Source of the DNA: Paramacrobiotus metropolitanus | Taxonomy: Eukaryota; Tardigrada; Eutardigrada; Parachela; Macrobiotidae | Direction: 5' to 3' | DNA length: 64,000 nt | Assembly: GCF_019649055.1 (NCBI RefSeq) | Contig: NW_026570313.1 | Span: 496,001-560,000, forward strand | In this document: in pieces, positions 33,278 to 46,700 of the stretch | Position numbering within the stretch: the stretch's first letter is position 1 | How the letters are laid out: every line of letters begins with the position of its first letter | Translations under genes and position numbers: made by a program | The notes under the pieces: generated by a model | Told to the model about the DNA's origin: nothing | Seen by the model: the letters and a program-made list of their open reading frames with translations, nothing else | Databases searched by the model: none

Positions 33278-36200
33278 GGTTTCACCTAACATCTTTCTGC
33301 TAATTTTTTGAGTCAGTTGCAAAGGCACGTATTGGATGCACAGTAAGGGCGGTGTAAACAATTGTTTTTAAAAAGTGTGCACTTTAAAAAAACTGGAACA
33401 CGGTGGTGGTTAATTATTCAATAAAAATAAGCGATCTTCTGCTGAGAAAAGCTGTAGCAGAAATTAGCCGCTTTCTCTGAAAGTTTCTCTGAAGTTGTTA
33501 TGTTTTGTAGGCAGGAGCCACCGGCGTACGCGTACTAACAATACTTGGAAGCGTCGATCGCTACTTGATGACTAAAATTTAAACAACTGTATCTTTACTA
33601 ACCTTCCGGTAACGCCGACGTGGACATGCGCCACCAAATCCCCATATAGCAGACGAGGATCACAATCAACGGGAGCCCATACGTCAGCGTCAGTAAAAAC
33701 ACCCCGTAGGCCAGTTCAGCAGCTGGTGAGCTGAAGGCGCCGAAGGTGACGCACTGCCGGTACCAGGGGAAGAGCGGATGTTCGGCCACGTGCCAGATGA
33801 CTGCCTGCGGGGCCCGTCCAGGCCAGACACACCATGGAGCGGACGCGCCGACTACCCTGTCGGTGGGAGGCCAACGGCGTCCAGATGGCCAGGAAACGGT
33901 CCACGCTGATAGCCACTAGGAGCAGCGCACTGAGGTACAGGCCGAAGACGCGCAGGAAGGATACGCCGCGGCACGTGATGTCGTCGGCCAGCCAGCGCAC
34001 GCTCAACTTCCAGCAGATCTACGAGGGATTGATATGGATCAATACATACTGTAATTGTTATCTCATATTAAATGTAAACCTAAACCAGAAAACAGCATGC
34101 AGTTTTAAAGAAAGGTTTTCCTGTATGCTGAAGGATATATCTCCATGATTCCAGGAATGCTACAGTGGTTACATTATGATAACAAGACCTTTGGACACGC
34201 ACCTTAAAAGTATTATCTAATTTACCAAAGTATTTTGTTTTAGCTCGCAGTTTGCGCGACTGCGTTAAAAGTTACATTCATTTTGTGTTTCGCATTTTTG
34301 TGTTTTTCGCATTGCGGACACTTATAAAATATACGTTGCATTCCGGACATCACAGACCCGAAATTCCCTGTTCATTTTTATTTTAAAGGACTTGTTATTA
34401 ATCAGTTTCTATTAATACGCTTTTAGGATGTATATAAGCTGGTAAAACGACAATAATTATAACACTCAATTTTAGAAACGTTTTTATCACGTGGAGCAAC
34501 GCGGAAACATCTCTGTATCTCTGTAAAAATTGAGTACCTTAAAGATACTCTGAAGGTTGCTTTTCTAGATAGAACATCTTAAAAGGCGAATCTGTCGGCC
34601 TGTTTTTATAAGCAAAATTTCAATGAACCTTCCTTCAGCGCAACGTAAAGAAAGAGTTCAGTTTTGAAAAGTCAAAAAGGTAAGGCAGTACTCGCATGTA
34701 ACGGCCAAGCCCTTGATAATACTTGTACTTTTCTCCAGTTTGCTCGACTTTAACGTCAATAATAAATGCGGCCAGGATGACGAAAACACGCTGTTGACCG
34801 TAAAAAATTACCGCGCACTGTGGAATTATCCTAATCACCTCCAGACACCGACGTCAGTCGCTGCTGAATGCACCGGATACCCCGGACTGGACAAATAACC
34901 CCATCAGCTACTATTACACCGTCGACTCTTCCCCGGCTAATTGACGTCTAATTGTAGCCGGTTGTGTCGACCCGCCAGATGGCAGCGCGCGTCAACACCG
35001 GCCAATTCGGACAATACCCGTCGCTGACGCTCGCTCACCCCCGGATTTTGCCCACTATGGTCGGCCACGCTGGCAGGGAGGGTAGGTGACCCGAGGGGCG
35101 GGGCCTTAAACCGACAAACAACTCCCGGTAATTACCGCTTCGCACGTGCGCGCAATCCACCACCCAGCACGTGCGTTTAAGAAACCGATCGCAATATGAC
35201 CGGAAGGTGAACGCGGCGTCCTTGAACTTTCCACCGGATATCCCAGTTTCGCTTCGTTATTCCCAGAATAAAAGTAACCTTTTGCTTATGCGGATGCGTT
35301 CGAAACTAGATAGAAAAAAAGCTGAATCTGCCCGTTTAAAAGTCCGGCAAAAACGAAGATTGTCGTTTTTCTGGGAAAATGTCCGCCTAGATAAGAAGGC
35401 GGAAGATGCGCAAGTGTCTCTGTACTACGGAGAAAACGATCCGGGAGATTATACAGCTTAATTCCGGTGCAATCCGGCTTTAGCCTGATCGCGGGGAGAT
35501 TAGCGTTGCAGCGTGAACGACACCGGTCCAGAGAAACCGGAGAAGCCGTAGAAACTCGCGATGCCGGGAAATTAGGTATCATGCGTTCGACAAACAGCGA
35601 GATTAGTCAGCATGCACACCATACAAAAAAAGCGTGATGTTTAAGTAGACATTTAACTAAAGATACTTCTGTTATTGTTCTAAACTTAATTTAGAACATC
35701 ATATTTTTCGTTTGAACGGAAAACCAGTCTACGGACTGACCGTAATATTATTATTAAAGCCGGCTTCCAATTTGGCCACAAAATAAACCGGCGCTTCTCA
35801 GTCTTTGCTCAGAACACCGTTTTGTGCGTCACGTGCTTACGCTTTGTATGGATACAGAAGCTGAAAACCACGCTTTTTGGAATTTTATACCGCTGAAAGG
35901 AAACATTGTCCTAAATTCTGTACGAGTGCTAAGAAAACAAAATTTCGCACGATAAATAATTAACACCATATGTTCGTTTTTGAGCGAATGATTAGCGCTG
36001 CTTTTGGATGCCTCGATTTATTATTTTGAGATACGGTCAGCCGACGCCGGGCTTTATTGGAAAAGCGGAAACAGGTCGGAAATATAATACTTAACCTGGA
36101 TTAGGCAATATTATTGTCATCCATGAACATGCGCAACCGGATCCATAAATCGATCCTATCGGCAGCGCCCTAATGGTGTTTAATTGAAGCGTAATACTGT

Positions 36201-38129
36201 TTACAAAAATTAATCGAATATGACATAATGCAATTAACCCGAAATACCGGCACGGTCACGTTATACCCTGCACACAAACGCATCCGGCACATACTTCCGG
36301 TAACAAGGCTAATTCCCGCTGCCCGCCAGCCCGACCAAACTATAGCCCTGTATTAACCAAATGCATTCAAGCCCAATGAGACGCCAAACAAGCAATCTGA
36401 CACCGGCATTGTTCGCGCCCATTTTGTGTTGGACGCCTATAAGCAGCTGGTGCCGGTTTAATGCCGCACAGCTGACGGAGGTTTTTTATTTCATTCTCGC
36501 GAAACTGTCATCAGGGTGTGCGGGTGGTGGGCAGTGTGCGGTGGTGCGGAAGACCAACTGCCGCCTATGCATATAGATTGACGATAATCAGCCGCAACAG
36601 GGACCTTCATTAGAAACTCGTCTCTTTACTCAGACGCCGATCAATACACATCTGCACCTGATTTTCTCGGTAAATAACCGGCCAAAATAAAGATGAATAT
36701 ACGCACAATAATACTGCATAATCAGGAGCGTCTTTTCACGGCAGTGCAGACAAACATTTTTGCTGTCGAATTATTGACGGCCGCTTACAGACAAAAACTT
36801 TCTTATATGTTTTTACAAAACATAAGATACCTGAGAAACCAATGCAAAATTGCCGTTATGCATTATTTCAATATTTTCGGAGCATATACGCTTTAGCTGT
36901 ACAGTTTACGGACAGTGAGTATTGAGTACTTATGGTGAGAAATACTGAGCCTCATTATCAGCCGCTCAAGCGCGCGGCTACTTGAGCAACGAGACCTGGC
37001 GGAAGTCAGCAGTTTATACGTATCCCGAATGTTTTTAGTCAAACGCCACGTAACTACATATACAAGCCTGCATAATATATTCTGAAAACTTTTAAATTAC
37101 TTGTGTTTAGAATATTTACCAACAACACAGTTACAGAAATTAAACTGGTTCTGGATTACCGGTGAGAATTTTGCCAAGTATCAAAGTATCTAAGTTTTTG
37201 CCAGATAAATTAATAGAAAGTATTTAGGATGATTCTAAATTTAAAATAAAAATTTGTGAAAAAGCATTTCTAATCGAAGCATTGTAATAACCTTTTTTTG
37301 TTAGTGTAATTACCATGCCGGTATGATTAGTATGCATAGGGTATACCTTTAAGGGCATCTCCACCAGCGTGGTGATCGTATCGGCCACACACAGATGCAT
37401 GAGCAGCACATGCACCCGGCCTTTCTTCTTCCTCTGCGCCAGGTTGACCAGCACCAGCAGATTGCCGACCAGCGAGATCCACAGCAGATTGGCGTAGATC
37501 CCGATGACCACCACGTTGACCACGGTGAACTGCATCTCCAGCGGCAGCAGCAGGCTGACATTGCCCACCGTCGTATTCTCCATGATAAAAAAGTCCCAGA
37601 CTCCCGGTAAAATGTCAGTGAACCATCGCTCTCGTTCAACGCAATGCAAATATAAATTGCGGATTAAAGGTTATCGCTGGATGATGAATTGAGATAACTG
37701 TCGCGCATCCTCGACGCGGGAATATACGGGAAGAAAAGCGGACAAATTGCCAACGACCGATGGATAATCCCCGGTTAGGGAATTAATCATATGAGCAGCG
37801 CACGCGGCCTTCTTGACGAAATTGTGTTTTTTGTTGAAGTGGATGGGAAATGTGGGACGCCGCGGCAAAAGAGTGGTTTAGAAAAGAGGCAACTGGGAAT
37901 CGTGCCGGCATACAGATTGAATATAACTGACCGCGTTGCATTCAACGGGAAGATATGTCGGGATGGGATAGATGACGGGGCCGGATTAGCGGCGGGATTA
38001 TGACGAGCATACCGGCAGCCGAGCGCCGGGAAGGGTGTACGACTGTACGTACTACGTACTAGGTAGAATGTACGGCGAAAATCGGTTAAGGTGCACCGTC
38101 AGATCACCGCCCGATCATTTATCTGGCTC

Positions 38130-38191
38130 TAATTAAGTATATACTTAATTATTACGTAGATTATTACGTAATATATTACTATTATTACGTA

Positions 38192-38232
<41 letters not shown>

Positions 38233-38284
38233 GTAATTATTACGTAATTAATATAATTATTACGTAATATATTACGTAGATTAC
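38130..38284. repeat. ATT microsatellite flanked by inverted ATTACGTAAT arrays
   Basis: About 38193-38231 is a run of ATT units. On both sides the palindrome ATTACGTAAT or variants recur several times, so the whole block is close to a palindrome. It lies about 550 bp upstream of the receptor 2 start. Confidence 0.7.
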
Positions 38285-38794
38285 ATTTTGCTCTTTCGCG
38301 AGTTTTCCTTTCATTGGATGCTGCTTTCTAAGTTCGTGGCGCTTAGTGCAGGAGTGTTTTATCATGGCGATAATTACAGATCTAGAATTGCCGCAAGCCT
38401 TTTACTTAATTTACAACTAGAATTATTTTGCCTTTGATTAACAAAAGGGTTAATACACCGCATTATTTTACGTGTCTGTCGCGGACATATCAGGTGGTTT
38501 TGCGTCACTCTGGCTTCCAACCATGCATTTACAACTTGAAATATTTTCTCGTAGTTTATTCTTGCTACGCCGAACGATTGCAACAAATTCAAGCGGCAGA
38601 AGTTCTTTGATTTTCGTTATAATTTCCGGAAATTTAGGTATAAAAGATTTGCATTTAAATATTTAGAGGTTTTCGAGAGAAATACTGTAAATTGTTGTTT
38701 TGGGCAGCGGTAATTCTTTTCAGCGTTGAGTGATAGGAGAAATTACCCAGCCTGTTAACACTCTCAGGTTTATTCAACTGCGCGATCGGCTATA

Positions 38795-40776
38795 GCCGGA
38801 AAATCGGCTTAACCGTTAACTCAGTTTTGTCGTCGGAAGTATACATGAGCCGGCTAATCCTGGAGCGGTTAAGACGGCTGATCAAATAGACATGCAATAT
38901 ACACCGGCAGAGAAAAGCCCTGCTGATGCAGAGTTGCGCTACACCGATACATGCGCTCACGAGGGGGCGGCGTTGACGGTGGCCGGCGCTCTCTGATTAC
39001 CTCCCAAAAAGGTCGTCGCCCAATAATACATACTGCATCAGGTGTACCTTCTTTTCATCGCAATTATTCTAATGATGACACGTTGCATCTCTCATCGACG
39101 TCATGATCCTTCTATTACCAGTTCATTTTTACTGCGAACCGAATTATCCCACTATGATTAGTTATGTGTTATGCCCGGTACACAATTACCGGAGAAATTA
39201 AAATACATCGACCTGCTAACAAAAAGATCATAATTGAGCGTTTGCGCCATCACACCGAAGAATGTGTTATAAAGCGGAATACTTTGACGGTTGTCGCATT
39301 CCGGACAGTTCCACAATATGGATTCGCGTAAAGACACGGTTGTTCCACATGACAAAACATTTTTTAAAAATTGATCACGTAACAATCACTATTTTTACAC
39401 AAGGTTGCACACAAGACTAACTAATAACAGTCTTCTAATGTAGAACAACGAAAGAAACGTGTACGGAAATTCCATATTGTGAAAATATCCGGAATGCAAA
39501 AAAACCGTCAAAGTGTACACGAAAAAAAACAACTGTACTGAGAACTACAGGAGACGCGCCGCGCCGTAGCCGTTCAGGCGTTCTGTCGACGCCAGCGAGC
39601 GCGAGAAGGAGTTGCTCATATCCCCGAACGCCCAGCGTCGGCTGCTGTTAGGTGTGTAGCTTATAGAGCTGTTGGGTGTGAGGGTGTAGTGCTGTAGGGA
39701 CCCGTTGGTGGGCAGGGACACCCGGATGGAGAGGGCGCGGTCGCGGCTCCCGCGGCTACAGCGTTCCGGGTCCGTCCCGTCGGCGTCCGTCCCGATGGCC
39801 CGCGAGAGGTAGCCGCTGTGGCCCTCCCCACCAGGGGGCGCTTTCTGGAACTGCTGTTTCAGGCAGGGAAGGGCGCCCAGGACGCTGAGGTTGCGCCATA
39901 GCCCCATGGACCAGATGCCGTAGACGTAGGGGTTTAGGACAGAGGAGGATACGCCGAAGATGAAGAGGATCTCCTGGCCTAACTGGTCGACCGTCTCCGC
40001 GCTTTTCCTGCAAGAATATTACACAATCAACATGAAATCTAAATGTTCTGTATAATTAGTTGCTCTGTTTTTGGACTGAAAGCGCATCGGCGACAATTCT
40101 CGCTGTATACAATTGTACATATAAATGATACAGTGATATGTTTGGTACTCCATATCAAAAATAGTTCGCTCCAACTGCCCAGGTGGAAATTAAAATAGTT
40201 TATTGCGAAATGAAGTTCAGGAGAAATAATGCGGTTAGAATTAATGGTGTTGGATGAAAAAATGTTTGAATGCAGTTGCTACTTTTATTACACGTACTAT
40301 ACAGAATCTGTTACTTCCTATACTTCTAAGGAAATCTTATACTTCTAGCCAAAAGGTTTCTTATGAGAAATACGTCAAAATAAGGCAATGTACGCGGAAT
40401 CGGGTTACGATTCCCATACGTTTCTACCGTGGTAACTGGTGCCTGGTATTATATTAGCCAGATTCATTAGGTATATTAGCCAGATTTTTTCCTTGGCAAA
40501 AATTCTGAAGAAGCGTACTTGCAGGCTGCAGTTATACTGGACTTGCGAGGTCCTTTGTTAACATAATATTATTCAAATTTTACGAAGATACAGTATGTAC
40601 GCATACCTGCTACGCAGTTGAATATATAGGTACATGCACTTTATCGTTAAAGTATAATTATACGAGCAGACAGATAAGTTAAAAATTTTAAGATACATGC
40701 TTTAGAAGTATCATAATTATGGAAAACAGTCAAGACTGCTTTTATGGCCATCCGGTTTAGCATCTGTTAATTAAAA
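38795..40776. repeat. Tandem duplication, copy 1 (complete), holds the last exon of receptor 1
   Basis: 1982 bp starting GCCGGAAAATCGGCTTAACC and ending CATCTGTTAATTAAAA. Copy 2 follows one base later. This copy keeps the full open frame of the last receptor exon (40007-39545). Confidence 0.85.
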
Positions 40777-43700
40777 AGCCGGAAAATCCTTAACCGTTAA
40801 CTCAGTTTTGTCGTCGGAAGTATACATGAGCCGGCTAATCCTGGAGCGGTTAAGACGGCTGATCAAATAGACATGCAATATACACCGGCAGAGAAAAGCC
40901 CTGCTGATGCAGAGTTGCGCTACACCGATACATGCGCTCACGAGGGGGCGGCGTTGACGGTGGCCGGCGCTCTCTGATTACCTCCCAAAAAGGTCGTCGC
41001 CCAATAATACATACTGCATCAGGTGTACCTTCTTTTCATCGCAATTATTCTAATGATGACACGTTGCATCTCTCATCGACGTCATGATCCTTCTATTACC
41101 AGTTCATTTTTACTGCGAACCGAATTATCCCACTATGATTAGTTATGTGTTATGCCCGGTACACAATTACCGGAGAAATTAAAATACATCGACCTGCTAA
41201 CAAAAAGATCATAATTGAGCGTTTGCGCCATCACACCGAAGAATGTGTTATAAAGGAATACTTTGACGGTTGTCGCATTCCGACAGTTCCACAATATGGA
41301 TTCGCGTAAAGACACGGTTGTTCCACATGACAAAACATTTTTTAAAAATTGATCACGTAACAATCACTATTTTTACACAAGGTTGCACACAAGACTAACT
41401 AATAACAGTCTTCTAATGTAGAACAACGAAAGAAACGTGTACGGAAATTCCATATTGTGAAAATATCCGGAATGCAAAAACCGTCAAAGTGTACACGAAA
41501 AAAAACAACTGTACTGAGAACTACAGGAGACGCGCCGCGCCGTAGCCGTTCAGGCGTTCTGTCGACGCCAGCGAGCGCGAGAAGGAGTTGCTCATATCCC
41601 CGAACGCCCAGCGTCGGCTGCTGTTAGTGTGTAGCTTATAGAGCTGTTGGGTGAGGGTGTAGTGCTGTAGGACCCGTTGGTGGGCAGGGACACCCGGATG
41701 GAGAGGGCGCGGTCGCGGCTCCGCGGCTACAGCGTTCCGGGTCCGTCCTGTCGGCGTCCGTCCCGATGGCCCGCGAGGTAGCCGCTGTGGCCCTCACCAG
41801 GGGCGCTTTCTGGAACTGCTGTTTCAGGCAGGAAGGGCGCCCAGGACGCTGAGGTTGCGCCATAGCCCCATGGACCAGATGCCGTAGACGTAGGGGTTTA
41901 GGACAGAGGAGGATACGCCGAAGATGAAGAGGATCTCCTGGCCTAACTGGTCGACCGTCTCCGCGCTTTTCCTGCAAGAATATTACACAATCAACATGAA
42001 ATCTAAATGTTCTGTATAATTAGTTGCTCTGTTTTTGGACTGAAAGCGCATCGGCGACAATTCTCGCTGTATACAATTGTACATATAAATGATACAGTGA
42101 TATGTTTGGTACTCCATATCAAAAATAGTTCCTCCAACTGCCCAGGTGGAAATTAAAATAGTTTATTGCGAAATGAAGTTCAGGAGAAATAATGCGGTTA
42201 GAATTAATGGTGTTGGATGAAAAAATGTTTGAATGCAGTTGCTACTTTTATTACACGTACTATACAGAATCTGTTACTTCCTATACTTCTAAGGAAATCT
42301 TATACTTCTAGCCAAAAGGTTTCTTATGAGAAATACGTCAAAATAAGGCAATGTACGCGGAATCGGGTTACGATTCCCATACGTTTCTACCGTGGTAACT
42401 GGTGCCTGGTATTATATTAGCCAGATTCATTAGGTATATTAGCCAGATTTTTTCCTTGGCAAAAATTCTGAAGAAGCGTACTTGCAGGCTGCAGTTATAC
42501 TGGACTTGCGAGGTCCTTTGTTAACATAATATTATTCAAATTTTACGAAGATACAGTATGTACGCATACCTGCTACGCAGTTGAATATATAGGTACATGC
42601 ACTTTATCGTTAAAGTATAATTATACGAGCAGACAGATAAGTTAAAAATTTTAAGATACATGCTTTAGAAGTATCATAATTATGGAAAACAGTCAAGACT
42701 GCTTTTATGGCCATCCGGTTTAGCATCTGTTAATTAAAATTTTTAAAGAAAGCTTTTGTTCAATTTATGTCATCTTCCATTTTTTGAATTAGTTTTGATA
42801 TGTATGCAGTGTATCGTGTATCTGTACGTATGAATGAGCATGGAACAGTCAATTTGTTTTGAAGCGGTTTCCCTTTCTGAAGCAAGATTTCTTCATACCA
42901 GGTTTTATAATTTTATTCACTACTTATTTATTAGTTGCATTACTGACGTAAAATACACAAAAGCGTTTTTAGCTTGCGATAATCTCTTATCGCGAGTAGG
43001 AAGCCAAAAGGTTAATCGTGTATTACGCATCTACTGTCGTTGTACTGTGATTTTCGTCGTAATAGTTTCACAGCGCATCAGTACAGCGTTTCGTTAAAAA
43101 AATCGTAATAAACGAAACGGGAGCGTTAAATATATACTAGCTTTTTTTAAATACGAACCTGTCAAAGAAGTACCACATGGACATGATCTGGTAGGGCGAC
43201 CAGCAGAGGATAAAGATGCCGACGATGAAGACTGCAATGGGAAGCGGAAGGAAAGCATTAGCCCGCGTATCGATTGGCCGGGATTTGCATACATATAAAT
43301 CTATACAATCCCGCTTCTCTACGCTGAGCAAACCGAGTGATTTCCGATTGTTGTTGCGGACAATTAATTAGGCGATGATGTTGCACGCCGGAAATGGTCA
43401 CAGTAGGTCCACTCGGCAATGAGCCGCGTCTTCCTCTTCACTATACTATACCACACTTACCCGTCATCCGCAGTGTGCGCTTCTTGGCTTTCACCAATCG
43501 ATCGGCGTTGCTGGTGCGCAGCGCCGCCGCACTGGGCACACTCAGACGCCGGTCGTTGGGGTCGGGCAGCGTGCCCAAATCTGCAAGATACACAACCCTT
43601 TACTGATGTATCTTGACAACACAGCAATAAAAGTGCCTCGGCGCCGGATAATTAATGCGGAGAAAAAACATATACAGCTGGAATGAGAAGTGTACACAAA

Positions 43701-46700
43701 TCACGGGCGCCCGCTTTTGTGCGCCGACAGCTGGCTCCGCCCCCTTGACTGGCGGATGGGAATAAATCAATGCGCAGGACCTAGCGTTGCGCAGCGCACA
43801 GATACACGCAACCGCACAATAGCGGCAATTGCCGCGCCGATTTATGGCGCTGAACGGTCACGGGCCATTTTTGTCTGTATACTTCCAAGTACACACCAGC
43901 TCTTGACGATTTGTTTATGGCCGCATCCGGAGAAGACATTAGCGCTGTTGTCGCGGCGTGGATCGATCGCGGTCTTGCGCAACCACCTGACTGCTAATAC
44001 GCTCTGTGTTTATTTGCTTTCCGGATGCGGGCGCGCGCCGGGAAACATTCCGGTAGTGTGTAAATAAATTGTGTCAATTTGTGTGGCTGACGCAGTGGCC
44101 GACCGCCAAACTGATTGCTTGGAGATGGAGCCAAATTGGGCGAGGAAAGCTAGAGCGGTCGGGCCGGGGCCGGGAAATGATGGGGCACACTTTCTGATTT
44201 CCCACCGGATTTTGCGTATTTCCTAACAAACAGGGCAACAGGCCGGCGGATGACCTCAGTCAGCGTCCGGCGTAAGGGTTGCGTCATAATGATCATGTTT
44301 TTCAGGCAACATACTTTATGGGAGAACGCACAAAATTAATAAACTTTTGCATATACCTACATTCATTCTGAAATTTTTATTTTAATAAATTTAAAATAAA
44401 AAAATATATTCAATTAGGACGATATTAATTTTCCTTGTCGCTATGTATGTGTTATCACTTGAAGCGCAAATCCGTGATTCAAAAAAAAACGTTTGCATGT
44501 GACGTAAAAATCGATTTTCTAAATCAAGATTAAAAAACCAGTTTTGCTCAGGGACTACAGCTTGCTTCGGCTGCGCCATAAATTTTCGATCATTATTAGT
44601 CTGGCGGTTCGAAAGAAACAGAATAAATTCCTAAATTGTGCAAAGGCTTGTACGTCATTTTGCGACCATCAGATTTGGAAACGGTCGTTTTCTTATAACA
44701 AATGACGGCTTTCTTTCGGCAAACGGGAATTTAACGATAAATCAAATACAGCACCCATGCTGTATAAACTTGCTGTCTGCATCTATACGTCATTTTGTCT
44801 TCATTTCGACATAAATAAATCTGTCACCACCATCTGCCCAAGGCCGTAGGCGCTCTCACAGCCGCCCTATCCGTAGCATGCTTTCATCCCATAAAGAATA
44901 TGAGACCCGTATCGTGAGCAGCTGATGCCGGTGTATACTTTCAGAGAGACCCCCTTTTTTCGCGGGTACAAAGTCCCTCGATCACTGCCAGTATATTATG
45001 ATACGCTTCATACCAGGGAGGGTGCAAGATCCCCATGTCATGAGCAACTAATGCCGGTGCTCACTGTCGGAGAATCACCTTGTTTGTGTATACAGGGTGA
45101 AATCGGTGGTTAACTCCATCGAAGGCTAAATGTGACCACGAGTCAGAGAGCGAACAAGTACCGCGAGGTACTTGGTACCCCATTTTGCCGCCCTTTTACC
45201 AAAAACCGGCACGATATACGTACCTTGTTGTAACGAGCTCTGGATGATCTTGATCCAGATGCCCAGGTAACACGCGGAGATGACCACCAACGGCAGCCCA
45301 TAGGTGAGCAGCATAATCCCCAGTCCGTAGAACAACTCCACGTCCGGCGCGGGAAAAGACCCAAAGGTGACGCACTGGTGGTACCAGGGGATCAGCGGAT
45401 GCTGCATCACGTGCCAGATGACGGCCTGCGGTGCCGCGCAGGCCACACTGAACATCCAGGCCAGCAGGATCATGGTGCGCGTGCGCTGCCCGGCCTGCCG
45501 CACGCTCGACAGCGGATCCCAGATGGCCAGGAAGCGGTCCACGCTGATGCAGATGAGCAGCAACGCCGACAGGTAGAGTCCCAGCACGCGCAAGAACGAC
45601 ACGCACCGGCAGCTCACGTCGTCGCCGCGCCACTGCACCGTCCACTTCCACGCGATCTGTCAACATAATACACGGGTGCATAAATTAATTTCTAATTTTT
45701 ATTTCAATTATTCATGAATTTTTTCGGTATTTGGTATGCAAAATTTTCTTGCTGATAATGCCAGGAAATTGGAAGCGCATTAGCGAACGGTCACAGCTGT
45801 GCGGCCATCGTTTTTATGAACAACACCAGATGCATCATTAACGTTAACGCATGCCGATTATCGGAAGCAGAAAAAAAATACAAATTGCTTCACACATTTC
45901 CTTAGTTCCGGGATAAAATTCCGCTCCAATACTTTTCGATTTTTCCCATATTAACCGAGCACTTTTGCGAGCATTTAGATTATCCGAATGCCCATGTCTG
46001 ATAAAAGAAAAAAATTTATTTTAAGAGTTTGTAACAAGGTCAACGCTCTTCTTTCAATAAAATAAAAATGTATAAAAAAATGTAATAATCAAATAAAAAA
46101 CATAATCTCGCACGAAAATAAAGCTAAATAAAACCAAAAAATTATTATGATCATCGGTTTATGATATAACGCGCCACATGGGGCGGGCGCCGGTAATCCG
46201 TTGTTCAAACAGTTTAGAAAAAGGCTTCATTATTGAGAAAAATCAAATTATGGTTATAAAAAATCCACATATACACGCTTATCTGACTGCGTTTGCCTAT
46301 ATTATCCCGCGTTCTTTCAACACAAATTCCGGTCGTTGAACACTTAACCTTTGGCGTATTGCACGTCAATTTGTCAAGACCGCAAAGGGCTCCCGTGGGA
46401 CGATTTTCCCTGATTGGTAGCCCATTAATCTCCCATAAATGCACAGCGCGCAGATTACCTTGTCACTATACTTTGATATTCTTTTTTTCCGGCTTCCTCA
46501 CAACCGCCCCGGTTTGTTGGAAAGAAGCCGGTCGAGTGTGCGCTGAAGGTGCCGCCAACGGTTCATATCAATGGTCATAGTTCTGCGTATATCTTACAGC
46601 AAAATTTCAAGTAGATTGCTTAATAACCCGAATTTGGACAAAATGTTTGAATTTTTTTTTGTTTATTTTAATTCGCCATATCTGTTCAACCGGATGTTGC

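Larger units (their letters stand above)
31507..37583 (-). pseudogene. GnRH/AKH/corazonin-type receptor 2, with a 17-nt deletion in the TM4 exon
   Basis: Exons on the minus strand: 37583-37347 (TM1-TM2), 34018-33603 (TM3-TM5), 32625-32512 (third intracellular loop), 32422-32350 (TM6) and 31873-31507 (TM7 and tail). Visible marks: ANLLWISLVGNLLV, NLADT-like CVADTITTLVEMP, SVDRFLAIW at the end of TM3, WYRQCVTFGAF in the second extracellular loop, FILCWSPYQIMSMWY in TM6 and NPYVYGIWSMG in TM7. Every exon boundary and phase matches the upstream paralog (39545-49394). Exon 2 is 416 nt against 433 there: 17 nt are missing after CLAW in TM4, which shifts the frame before APQAVIW. The rest of the gene is open. 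It is either a very young pseudogene or an assembly error. Confidence 0.7.

Noticed and set aside
35171-35461. 96-codon plus-strand ORF as a gene
   Set aside because: It lies within the first intron of receptor 2, has no family resemblance and an overlapping antisense frame.
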